From NCBI GenBank assembly GCA_017465885.1, contig JAFTVG010000024.1, positions 1 to 46,119 on the forward strand: a stretch of 46,119 bases of DNA. The letters run 5' to 3'. Origin of the DNA: Clostridia bacterium (lineage in GTDB: Bacteria; Bacillota; Clostridia; Oscillospirales; CAG-272). How positions within the stretch are numbered: position 1 is the first letter of the stretch; every line of letters starts with the position of its first letter. Shown one piece after another: positions 38,862 through 46,119 of the stretch. The notes under the pieces are model-generated. The model was not told where the DNA came from. It saw nothing but the letters and a program-made list of their open reading frames with translations, and ran no database searches. A program made the position numbers and the translations under genes.

Positions 38862-40337
38862 TTATTCCTCTGAGCCGACGAAGAGATTCTTGAAAAACTC
38901 TGCGATAGACTCAAAAATATTTGCAAAAAAGGTGCCGATAGCTTCAAAGAAGCCTATTTTCTGATCGGGCTCTTCACCGCCCTGCCCGGAGGTAGTAACG
39001 CTCTCCTCTTCCGATGCAACCGATTCGTTTTCATCGGTGGGCTCCCCGTCCTCCTCAGAGGGAGCAGGCTCCCCGTCCTCCCCGGAGGGAGTAGGCTCCT
39101 CGCCCTGCTGATAGCCGTCGATCGCCTTCTCGGTAACGACGGTCTGTCCGAAGATGTCGGTCACGGTCAGACGGCAGTTGTATTCGGCAGCGTCAAGATC
39201 TGCAAGGGTCATAGAGGTCACTTCGGGACGGGTCATCTCCTTGGTGGCAACGACCTTGCCGTCCTCGTCGATGATCTCCACCTTTGCACCGATCTGAGGC
39301 GTGGAGGTCTCGCCTGCAGTCCAGCTGACCACCAGGTCGCCGTCCTTCATTTCGGCCTTCATTTCAGCAGTGGAAAGAGTACCGAAGGTGGGGGTCTTCG
39401 GCTGATTGGTGGTGTACGTCTTTTGTGCAGACCAAGCCTTGTCGTGCTCTGCCTGATCCTCGCGCATGGTACCGTCGGTGATGCCCCAGAAGTAGCCTTC
39501 CTCTTCGTTATAGCCGTACTCGTGGGTACCGACCTTGTTGGCGTAGCCGCCGTCGCCGTAGCTCAGGGTCACCTTTTCAATAGAGCTCCATTCCTTGCTC
39601 TCTTTGTCAAGAACGTACATATTCTTGACATTGTATTCTCTGACGCCTTCCCGGCGGGAGGACATAAAGTTCTCCATAAACAGACCCATATCGCCCGTCC
39701 AACCGGAGTTTACCAGATGGGTATCGTAATAGGTGTTCAGCTCCCACTTGCCGCTCTCCTGATCAAGGAACCAAAGTCCTGCAAAGGTGGAGTCGTTTTC
39801 CACGTCCTCCCAGGTGTGAAGGACCATGGTGTACCACTGATTGGGCTGCCAAGCATAGTCGTGAATGCTCTGCACGCCGGTACCCTCGCCGCCAAAGGGA
39901 TCGTCCACTCTGTCGGGCCACATCTGAGAAGCATTCAGCTCCACCCATTCGGTCTTGCCGGTCGTCTCGTTCTTTGCCTGATACTCCCAGTGCCAGAAGG
40001 ACAAAATGCCCAGACGCTCGGTCAGACAGCCGTGACCGTTATAATGCTGAAGTCCCGCATAGCCGCCGCCCAGCTTGATGCCCTTGAACGCCTTCATGGT
40101 CTCTTTGGAAAAGTCCATACCGAAGTTGGCAAGCGCCCAATAGGTACCGTACACCGACTGGGGTGCGCGGAAATCGATCATATAGGTGGTATGTACCTTG
40201 CCGGTCTTGGACATATCGGGAGAGGTGTACATATTATACGCCATCTCGCCTGCGGCAGAGGAGTTCATCGGCGCGGCACACAGCATCAGCGCCAGCACGG
40301 TCAGTGCCGCAACGATTCTTGGGAAGATCGTTTTCAT
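38862..40337 (-). CDS. Secreted DUF3472-like protein, copy with amphipathic tail
   Basis: A 491-residue paralogue of the preceding entry: signal peptide, DUF3472-like domain, Ig-like domain, then an acidic repeat-like stalk (EPTPSGEDGEPAPSEEDGEP). It has no membrane helix or LPXTG motif. It ends instead in an aromatic amphipathic segment, GFFEAIGTFFANIFESIAEF followed by FKNLFVGSEE. Such FF..I..FF..LF tails recur on secreted clostridial proteins and may mediate attachment; this is an impression. SD AAGGAG is 8 bases from ATG 40337. First gene of the pair. The near identity of the two N-terminal parts shows a recent duplication or gene conversion. Confidence 0.85.
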   Translation of the reverse strand: MKTIFPRIVAALTVLALMLCAAPMNSSAAGEMAYNMYTSPDMSKTGKVHTTYMIDFRAPQSVYGTYWALANFGMDFSKETMKAFKGIKLGGGYAGLQHYNGHGCLTERLGILSFWHWEYQAKNETTGKTEWVELNASQMWPDRVDDPFGGEGTGVQSIHDYAWQPNQWYTMVLHTWEDVENDSTFAGLWFLDQESGKWELNTYYDTHLVNSGWTGDMGLFMENFMSSRREGVREYNVKNMYVLDKESKEWSSIEKVTLSYGDGGYANKVGTHEYGYNEEEGYFWGITDGTMREDQAEHDKAWSAQKTYTTNQPKTPTFGTLSTAEMKAEMKDGDLVVSWTAGETSTPQIGAKVEIIDEDGKVVATKEMTRPEVTSMTLADLDAAEYNCRLTVTDIFGQTVVTEKAIDGYQQGEEPTPSGEDGEPAPSEEDGEPTDENESVASEEESVTTSGQGGEEPDQKIGFFEAIGTFFANIFESIAEFFKNLFVGSEE

Positions 40338-40393
40338 GGTTTTCTCCTTATGTTTATTATAAGCTCTTTGCCCCGCAGGGGACCGCTATTTTC

Positions 40394-40422
40394 AGTATAA
40401 AACAAAAAGAGGAAAATGTCAA
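40394..40422 (-). promoter_or_regulatory. Promoter of the DUF3472 pair
   Basis: On the minus strand, -35 TTGACA (40422-40417), a 17-base spacer and -10 TATACT (40399-40394). Confidence 0.8.
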
Positions 40423-40455
40423 TAGCCATTCAAAAAATGATGGAAAAGTCCTTTA

Positions 40456-40493
40456 CAAAAAAAGAAGACCGCCCGCTGTGAAACGGGCGGCGG
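40456..40493 (-). terminator. Terminator of rqcH
   Basis: CCGCCCG pairs with CGGGCGG across an eight-base loop and is followed by TCTTCTTTTTTT on the minus strand. Confidence 0.85.
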
Positions 40494-40528
40494 GGTCTTT
40501 GCCCGCAATACGGGCGCAGAGCCTTCCT

Positions 40529-42286
40529 TTACGATTTTTTAAGAAGCCTTTTGCACAGTGCCTCATCGGGAGTGACCACTGCAGAGTAGTTGGTGTGGTA
40601 GATCACGTACCCCGGGTGGGAGGCAGGGGGCTTTTTCACGTTTTTGACCTTGGTATAATCCACGGTGACCTGCTGTCCCTCCTGCTTTAAGGTGCTGTTG
40701 CAGGCGGCAATGACGGCAGCCTGGGTAAAATCCTCGGCAGGGGGATCGTCCACCCCGTTACAGATGAGGACGACGTGGGAGCCGGGCGCGCCGTGCACGT
40801 GAAACCACCAGTCACCCTTCTCGGCGACCTTGAAGGTGAGGGCGTCGTTTTGCAGGTTGTTTTTACCGCAAAGCACTCTGAAGCCGCCGTCGGTTTCATA
40901 TTCAAGATAGCGGCTGGGGGGCGCTTTTCTGGAGGGAGGCATCTTGCTTTTGGAAAGATAGCCCGTTTTCTGCAGCTCCAGCCTGATCTCCTCGATCTCG
41001 GCAGGCAGGGTGGCGCGGTCAAGAGCGTCGATGGCGGAATGCACGTAGGCAAGCTCCTGCTCTGCCCGCCCGATCTGCTCCTTTAAGGCGACCTCGGCGT
41101 TTTTGCACTTGGCATATTTTTTGAAATATTTCTGGGCGTTTGCCGCAGGGCTGAGTCTGGAGTCCAGGGCGATGGTCACCTTTTCCATCTGCTCGGAATA
41201 GTAGTTGATCAGCTCTGCCTGCTCCTGCCCCTTTTTCAAGGCGTACAGATTGGCGGTGATCAGCTCGCCGTACTGCTTGTAGCTTTCCTTTTCCTCGCAA
41301 AGGGCAAGCTCGCCCATCTGCGCCGCCATCTTCCGCTCAAGCCTGCCCACCGCGTTTTGCAAAACCTTGTAAAGATCCTGCCCCCGCTGATGGACTCTGC
41401 CCGACCGCTCCTTTTCTTCATAATAGTCGTCCAGCATGGCAGAGGGGCTGTCGTAGGGCAGATTTTCCCCCTTTTGCCCGTACTGACGGATGGGGAAAAA
41501 GCTGTATTCCTGGTTTTTCCCTTCCACTTGCAGGATACAGGGGGCGAACCGTTCCTCCTTGACCAGCCTTGCAAAGGAAGAGAGCGCCTCAAAAAGGGCG
41601 GGGGCGTTTTCAAGGGTGGGGGCGTCGGTCCTGCCCGTTGCCACGAAGGCAAGCTCCCTTGCCGTTAAAGGTGAGATGCCGTAAAAGGAGGAGAGAAGAA
41701 ATTTGTCTGCGGGGCGATCTCCTGCCGCCGCGGCAAAAAGGAGGAAGTCTTCCCTATTTTCCTCTAAAGGATTGCGCTTTCCCTCCTGCAGGGGGGGAAG
41801 CTCGTAGCGCATCCCGGGCAACAGCTGTCTTTTTTCACTCTGGGTGAAGTCCACGGGGCGAAGCACGCCCAAGATCTTCTCCTCGCCGTCAAGCAGGATC
41901 AGATTGCTGTATTTGCCCATCATCTCGCAAACGATCTGTCTGGTCGTGGGATAGCCCAGCTCGTCCCTTGCCGAAAACACGAAAATGAGCATCCGCTCAA
42001 AGCCTGCGGTGCGCACCTCGTTTAACACCCCGCTTCCAAGATGCTTTCTCAAAAGGGTACAGAAGAAGGGGGGCGTGGCAGGGTTTTCCTTGGGAATGCG
42101 GGTAATGGCAGGGCGGGGAGAGCCGGGTGCGGCACAAAGCCCCAGACGGCAGGTGCCCTCTCTCGTGCGAAAGATCAGATCGATCTGATCCTTTTCGGGC
42201 TGATGGATCTTTTCTATCTTACAGCTCACCAGCCTTGCCCGAAACTCGGCGGCAAGACAGGCAAGCATTCCTGCATCAAGTGCCAT
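40529..42286 (-). CDS. rqcH: RqcH, ribosome quality control factor (NFACT family)
   Basis: A 585-residue NFACT protein. RqcH binds stalled 50S subunits with peptidyl-tRNA and directs addition of C-terminal alanine tails. NFACT-N lies at the start (MALDAGMLACLAAEFRARLV, EMMGKYSNLILLD). A long coiled coil spans about residues 300-430. NFACT-R at the end has YETDGGFRVLCGKNNLQND and DWWFHVHGAPGSHVVL. Older annotation calls it fibronectin-binding protein. A T-tailed terminator follows. The ribosome site is weak (AAGGAAGG at some distance). Probably co-transcribed with the GNAT gene 63 bases upstream. Confidence 0.95.
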   Translation of the reverse strand: MALDAGMLACLAAEFRARLVSCKIEKIHQPEKDQIDLIFRTREGTCRLGLCAAPGSPRPAITRIPKENPATPPFFCTLLRKHLGSGVLNEVRTAGFERMLIFVFSARDELGYPTTRQIVCEMMGKYSNLILLDGEEKILGVLRPVDFTQSEKRQLLPGMRYELPPLQEGKRNPLEENREDFLLFAAAAGDRPADKFLLSSFYGISPLTARELAFVATGRTDAPTLENAPALFEALSSFARLVKEERFAPCILQVEGKNQEYSFFPIRQYGQKGENLPYDSPSAMLDDYYEEKERSGRVHQRGQDLYKVLQNAVGRLERKMAAQMGELALCEEKESYKQYGELITANLYALKKGQEQAELINYYSEQMEKVTIALDSRLSPAANAQKYFKKYAKCKNAEVALKEQIGRAEQELAYVHSAIDALDRATLPAEIEEIRLELQKTGYLSKSKMPPSRKAPPSRYLEYETDGGFRVLCGKNNLQNDALTFKVAEKGDWWFHVHGAPGSHVVLICNGVDDPPAEDFTQAAVIAACNSTLKQEGQQVTVDYTKVKNVKKPPASHPGYVIYHTNYSAVVTPDEALCKRLLKKS

Positions 42287-42349
42287 ACGTATCGTGAAGG
42301 GTGCGCCTTCCTTGGCGTCCCTTTCTCCTTTTTTCAGTATTGATGACGG

Positions 42350-43102
42350 TCAATTCTCCCATCTGATACCGCCCTTTTCCTCCGTCTTGTAGGCGTCCAC
42401 CGCATAAAAGCGGCTCTCGCTCTTGAAGCCCAGCTGGCGGGCAAGACGAATGGACGGCTGGTTGCGGCAGGAGCAGCAATAGACCACGCCCTTTTTCTGC
42501 ATCAGAATGCCGTCTGAAAGAAGGGCGACGTTGGAGCTTCCATAGCCCTGCCCTCTGAAGGCGGGCAGAGTGTAGACCGTCGCTTCAAGCAGCCTCTGTC
42601 CCTCCGAATGCTCGTTGACGGTAGCTATGGACACCAGTACGCCGTCCACCACCGTTACAGCGGCGGGGAGGTCCCGCTCGAGCAGCTCCTTCAAGTCAAA
42701 ATCGGTGTTGTTTTCCCTGATCTTCAAAAGCAGACTGTGGGTCAGCTTGCGGGAGGAGGGCAGAATGGCCTCCCTTTTCAAGTCCTTTCTGTTCCACAGC
42801 ACGAAAGAGCGGTAGTAGCGAAGCCTTCCCTGCTCGGGGCGCTCGTAGCCGATCTGCTCAAGATAAGGCGCAAGAAGAGCGTCCAGCTCTAAAAGTTTTT
42901 CTCTTGAAAAGGGGTTCTCGCTCTTTAAAAGAAAGTCCCGCACCTGAGGGTAGACCCCGTAATAGCACTCTAACTCCAGCTTACTTTTGTAGCGGCTGAA
43001 AACCACCGGCACGATGGCGGGCACGCCCGCCTTGATCAGCTCTTCCTCGTCCTCAATGGTGATGAACAGTTTCGGTTTTTGTTGGATGGTTTGCTTTTTC
43101 AT
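42350..43102 (-). CDS. GNAT family N-acetyltransferase
   Basis: A 250-residue protein with a C-terminal GNAT fold. The acetyl-CoA loop is FRGQGYGSSN, preceded by VSIATVNEHSEGQRLLEATVYTLPA and followed by CSCRNQPSIRLARQLGFKSESRFY. The N-terminal 110 residues are helical, with no motif I know. The substrate is not evident. ATG 43102 has only a weak SD (AAGAGCGG). It lies between YitT and rqcH on one strand with small gaps and may be in the same transcript. Confidence 0.85.
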   Translation of the reverse strand: MKKQTIQQKPKLFITIEDEEELIKAGVPAIVPVVFSRYKSKLELECYYGVYPQVRDFLLKSENPFSREKLLELDALLAPYLEQIGYERPEQGRLRYYRSFVLWNRKDLKREAILPSSRKLTHSLLLKIRENNTDFDLKELLERDLPAAVTVVDGVLVSIATVNEHSEGQRLLEATVYTLPAFRGQGYGSSNVALLSDGILMQKKGVVYCCSCRNQPSIRLARQLGFKSESRFYAVDAYKTEEKGGIRWEN

Positions 43103-43143
43103 AGTTTTTCCGCTCTTTTCTTGTTCTTTATTCCTTGCTTTTA

Positions 43144-44094
43144 CTACAGATCCTCGCTGTCAAGGCTCTTATAGCCCTTGCCCAGCACCTGGCTTGCACC
43201 CGTCACGATCATAAAGGCGGCGGGGTCCTCTTCCAGAACGATCTCGCGTGCCTTAGGCGCCTGCTGCTTTCTCATGGCGCACATAATGATGTGCCGCTCG
43301 TTTCCGGTGTACGCTCCCGTGCCCTGAAGATAGGTCACGCCCGAGTGAAGCTCTAAGGTGATGCGGCGGGAGATCTCCTCCTCCTTGGTGGTGATGATGT
43401 AGATCATACGCGCCCCGTCCGAGCCGTACAGCACGAAGTTGGAGAAATAAGAGCTGATGAAGATGCCGAGGATGGAATAAATGAGCAGCTCGATATCAAA
43501 GCGGGCAAGATCAAAGGAGCCCTGCTCAAAGGCGGCACAGACCGTGCCAAGGGTGACGATCACCCCGTCGAGGATCAGATAAAAGGTGCCCGTCTGCATA
43601 TGCTTGTATTTCTGCCGCAAAGCCTTGATGATGATATCGGTGCCCCCGAAGGTGCCGCCGCCCCGCATCACAAGGCCGATGGACGCCCCCACGAGCACGC
43701 CGCCTCCGATGGCGGCAGGCAGAGCAGAGATGGCGTAATTGGGGATCAGCGAAAAGAGGGCACCGTCGATCAGCTCCATAAGCAGAGAGGACGCCGCCAC
43801 GGCGCAGATGGTCTTTGAAAGAAACTTCACCCCAAAGCGCCACACCCCGAAAATGAGGATGGGCAGATTGAAGATGAGGATGATCACGCCCTTGCCGAAG
43901 GGCAGGAAATTCAGTCGGTCAAGCACCAGCGCCAGACCCGAAATGCCCCCCGAGGTCAGTCCCGAGGGACCGAAAAAGAGTGAAATGCCGATAGAATACA
44001 AAACGACCGCCAAAACGATGGTGAAAAGATCCTTGATCTTGTGTCCCATGGGAATGGTCTTCTTTTGTTCTTTTCTCTTTTTTTGTTCGTTCAT
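43144..44094 (-). CDS. YitT family membrane protein, second copy
   Basis: A 316-residue DUF161-DUF2179 protein with the same build as the one at 26254-27141. Six hydrophobic helices include the loops FFGPSGLTSGGISGLALVL and LVMRGGGTFGGTDIII. The C-terminal regulatory-like domain has MIYIITTKEEEISRRITLEL and GTGAYTGNERHIIMC. A basic N-terminal leader (NEQKKRKEQKKT) precedes helix 1. Sequence divergence from the first copy is large, so this is an old duplication. AAAGGAG lies about 12 bases before ATG 44094. Confidence 0.93.
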   Translation of the reverse strand: MNEQKKRKEQKKTIPMGHKIKDLFTIVLAVVLYSIGISLFFGPSGLTSGGISGLALVLDRLNFLPFGKGVIILIFNLPILIFGVWRFGVKFLSKTICAVAASSLLMELIDGALFSLIPNYAISALPAAIGGGVLVGASIGLVMRGGGTFGGTDIIIKALRQKYKHMQTGTFYLILDGVIVTLGTVCAAFEQGSFDLARFDIELLIYSILGIFISSYFSNFVLYGSDGARMIYIITTKEEEISRRITLELHSGVTYLQGTGAYTGNERHIIMCAMRKQQAPKAREIVLEEDPAAFMIVTGASQVLGKGYKSLDSEDL

Positions 44095-44126
44095 ACCTTC
44101 AAAATACTCCTTTCGGAAAAATAAAA

Positions 44127-44155
44127 GGGGAGTCGTCTCCTTTGAGGCAACTCCC
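44127..44155 (-). terminator. Terminator of the M23 peptidase gene region
   Basis: On the minus strand GGGAGT..CTC pairs with GAG..ACTCCC (imperfect in the middle) and is followed by CTTTTATTTTT. Confidence 0.75.
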
Positions 44156-44184
44156 GCGTATTGTTTTTGCGCTCGGGTTGCCCG

Positions 44185-45519
44185 TCAGCGTTCCTTGGGC
44201 AGATAGAGCAGGGGATCGACGGTCGCACCGTCCACGCGCACTTCAAAATGCAGATGGGGCCCGGTCACTCTGCCGGTCGCACCCGAAAGGCCCAGATAGT
44301 CTCCCTTGTTGACCTTGTCGCCCTCCTTCACGCTCACCTTGGACATATGGGCATAGTAGGTCTTCAAGCCGTTTCCGTGATCGATGATCACGTAAATGCC
44401 GTAGCCGTTGCCCTTATCGGAGGCGCAGATCACCGTGCCGCCGTCCGCCGCATAAAGCTTGGTGCCGGTGGGAATGGCGATATCAAGACCGCCGTGAAGC
44501 TTGGTCACGCCGAAAAGGTATCTGTAGCCGTAGTAAGAGGAAATGCGTCCTTCAAGAGTGGGCCACGCCATCACGCCCGTGGCAGTGCCCTTTTGGAGAG
44601 TGCCCACGGCGTAGACCTCGTCCACCGCCTCGCTGTTGACCACCTGCTCCACCAGCACTCTTGAAACCTCCACGCCGTCCTCGTAGGTCACCATGTAAGT
44701 CAGGGTGCGGCTTCCCGCCTCGCCCTTCTGCAAAAGCACCTTCTGTCCCTGATAAAGAGAGCTGTCCTCCTTCGTCAGAGTTGCAAAGGCGATCTCCTCG
44801 TCCACCCTTTCGCTCACCACCTGCACAAGCACAGGGGTGATGTCGGGCAGATCTCCGCCCTCCAGGAAGCGGTCCACCTCATCGTAGTTCACCTCGGGCA
44901 GCTCCAGACGCAGATCGGTGCAAAGGGAGAGCAGGGCGCAGACCTCGGTCTTGCTCATCAGCTCTTCGGTCTTGCAAAGCACGCCCTCGACATACTCAAG
45001 GCCTCTCAATTCCATATGAACGCCCTCTTCCGTTGCCTGTCCTTCGGTAAAGAGCTTCACTGCTTTTTGTAATACGGTCTTGTCCTCGGCAATTGCGGAA
45101 AGAACGCCGTTTATGTAAAGGCCGCAGCCCAAAGTGTAGTCGCTTTTCACGATGCCCGCCACCTTCTTTGCAAGGGCATCAACGGTCAGGGGAGCGGCAC
45201 TGCTCTGCTCTTCCCGCAGGGTCAGCTCCTCTGCCATTTCGTATTCGCCGCCGAGAAGTGTCAGCACCGCCTGCTTCAGTGCGTCAACGGTATCTCCCTT
45301 TGCCGCAGTGCCCAAACGAAGATCACCGTAATAAAATACCGAAACGAGGGCTTGCTCTTCGAGAACGCTCTCCTCTCCCGAAAGAGATGCGGAGGGCAGA
45401 TCGGTCATCGGCTTTTCATCGTCTTTGTTTGCCGCGGTGCACAAAGCAACGATCGCGCCAACCAAAAGAGAAAGGCAAAGGACAGCGGAAAGAAGAATTA
45501 CAGGCAGCTTCTTATTCAT
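44185..45519 (-). CDS. M23 peptidase with G5 domain
   Basis: A 444-residue cell-wall hydrolase-like protein with one N-terminal membrane anchor or signal (KLPVILLSAVLCLSLLVGAIVALCTAA). A long extracellular part follows, then a G5 domain (LTYMVTYEDGVEVSRVLVEQ, ending VYAVGT) and the LytM/M23 domain. Zinc-site residues are visible: HGGLDIAIPTGT (His and Asp) and GPHLHFEV (HxH). Members cut peptidoglycan cross-links or activate amidases. The start is uncertain: ATG 45519 gives a typical signal but a distant SD; ATG 45555 is only about 20 bases from the predicted transcription start and has no SD. Confidence 0.9.
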   Translation of the reverse strand: MNKKLPVILLSAVLCLSLLVGAIVALCTAANKDDEKPMTDLPSASLSGEESVLEEQALVSVFYYGDLRLGTAAKGDTVDALKQAVLTLLGGEYEMAEELTLREEQSSAAPLTVDALAKKVAGIVKSDYTLGCGLYINGVLSAIAEDKTVLQKAVKLFTEGQATEEGVHMELRGLEYVEGVLCKTEELMSKTEVCALLSLCTDLRLELPEVNYDEVDRFLEGGDLPDITPVLVQVVSERVDEEIAFATLTKEDSSLYQGQKVLLQKGEAGSRTLTYMVTYEDGVEVSRVLVEQVVNSEAVDEVYAVGTLQKGTATGVMAWPTLEGRISSYYGYRYLFGVTKLHGGLDIAIPTGTKLYAADGGTVICASDKGNGYGIYVIIDHGNGLKTYYAHMSKVSVKEGDKVNKGDYLGLSGATGRVTGPHLHFEVRVDGATVDPLLYLPKER

Positions 45520-45581
45520 TTTACGAAAAACGCTCACTTTCTTTATTTTTATCATTTTTTAAAAACCGCACATACCGATTT

Positions 45582-45610
45582 ATTGTACCATAGTTTTCTT
45601 TTTTTGTCAA
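45582..45610 (-). promoter_or_regulatory. Promoter of the M23 gene
   Basis: On the minus strand, -35 TTGACA (45610-45605), a 17-base spacer and an extended -10 TGG-TACAAT (45587-45582). Confidence 0.78.
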
Positions 45611-45760
45611 GCGAGCTTTTCGGGATTTTTTTGCAAAAGTCCGCCTTTTTCATACATTTTTTCGACATATTTCTGTCATTATTTCAAAAAACGGCGCATT
45701 TTACGGAAAATCCTCCCACTCGGCGGAGACACGCCGAAAACGGGAAGTAAAAAAGCCCGT

Positions 45761-46119
45761 GGCGGCAAAGGGTGATGCTCTTAGCGGAGAATTTGAAAAA
45801 TACCGCAAAGTGCGAGCATCGCATTTGACCGGTCAAATACACTTGGGCTAAACCCAAACCCTTATTACAAGCAGAAAGAGCAAGAGTAAAAGGAAACAAA
45901 TCCTTGTATTCTTGCTCTTTTTTTCTTCTGTCGATATGTCAACTTCGTTGACTCGATATGCTTTCGCTACGCCGCACCCCCCAAAGCTCATTCTTCGCTT
46001 CGGGGAACCCCAGCCGCTCAAGCTCGATATATTGTCGCTACGCGCCAATTCGATATGAGATAAATCCCTCGTTTGCGAAGCAAACATATCGAGTGCGCAA
46101 GCACATATCCAACGCCTCA
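45761..46119. repeat. Palindrome array, word TCGATATG, related to the 37005-37338 element
   Basis: The left part GGCAAAGGGTGATGCTCTTA and following bases match the right end of the 37005-37338 element read on its minus strand (GCAAATGGGTGATGTCCTTA). In the same order come a GGG..CCC hairpin (45843-45857), CTTATTACAAGCAGAA-like sequence and a T-tailed hairpin (45875-45924). Then hairpins are separated by TCGATATG at 45931, 45953 and 46050, with CATATCGA at 46085. It also holds a perfect 16-base palindrome (45823-45838). The 45611-45760 stretch shows only a small CGGCG/CGCCG hairpin. The array may continue past the right edge. Confidence 0.75.
45875..45924 (+). terminator. T-tailed hairpin in the right-hand array
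   Basis: AAAGAGCAAGA and AAGGA pair with TCCTT and TCTTGCTCTTT with two small internal mismatches and are followed by a T-run on the plus strand. No plus-strand gene precedes it nearby. Confidence 0.65.

Noticed and set aside
45684..46087. Two small minus-strand open frames at the right end
   Set aside because: They lie over the hairpin array and its terminator-like hairpin and have no ribosome site.

Overview
The window looks like a chromosomal segment of an uncultured anaerobic Clostridia-type Bacillota. Strong AGGAGG-like ribosome sites, dense short operons on both strands and many T-tailed hairpin terminators point that way. So do Gram-positive families (YitT, RqcH, DUF815, an M23/G5 peptidase, FprA) and the absence of any outer-membrane or aerobic respiratory gene. 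Base composition is moderately high in GC, except one clearly AT-richer gene at 6763-9324. I see no tRNA, rRNA, CRISPR array, phage module or intact insertion sequence. Finer taxonomy is not supported.

Layout. 1-366 is a palindromic repeat array plus a terminator. 367-2564 holds two CobW-type GTPases: one with a His/Cys tandem-repeat insert, the other fused to a YcgQ/TIGR03943-like C-terminal domain. 2808-3638 is a pyridoxal kinase behind a promoter with a nested palindrome. 3779-5918 is an ECF sigma factor, a zinc-finger anti-sigma factor and a membrane protein. 5999-10301 is exonuclease III and an alpha/beta hydrolase, separated by a DUF262/DUF1524 (GmrSD-like) gene bounded by 28-bp direct repeats. 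10358-13503 holds an HD-domain protein and three unrecognised membrane proteins. 13638-16160 is an AraC-acetyltransferase fusion divergent from a DUF815 ATPase. 16407-18747 is a rhodanese lipoprotein, an MmcQ/YjbR protein, a DUF362 protein and a low-molecular-weight phosphatase. 18926-20023 is a small protein and purC.

20085-24071 is the methionine operon metF / separate MetH reactivation protein / metH, divergent from a large AraC-type regulator. 26254-29149 is an operon of a metzincin-like protein, a sugar isomerase-like protein and a YitT protein. 29261-31760 holds a LOG-family enzyme, an aldo/keto reductase and a ZIP metal transporter. 31845-34784 is a redox cluster: a Bfd-like 2Fe-2S protein, an FprA flavodiiron protein, a ferredoxin and a divergent Crp/Fnr regulator. 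34835-36871 is a eukaryote-type glycogen branching enzyme. 37374-40337 is a recent tandem pair of secreted DUF3472-like proteins with different C-terminal tails. 40529-45519 is RqcH, a GNAT protein, a second YitT protein and an M23 peptidase.

The least explained signal is a set of intergenic palindrome arrays at 1-282, 37005-37338 and 45761-46108. Each array repeats its own short word, in both orientations, between small hairpins, and each carries or abuts a T-tailed hairpin. The second and third look like relatives of one roughly 330-bp element with terminal inverted repeats. Other points worth a second look are the direct-repeat-bounded defence-like gene, a 15-bp block shared by two redox-gene promoters, and the GTPase fusion.
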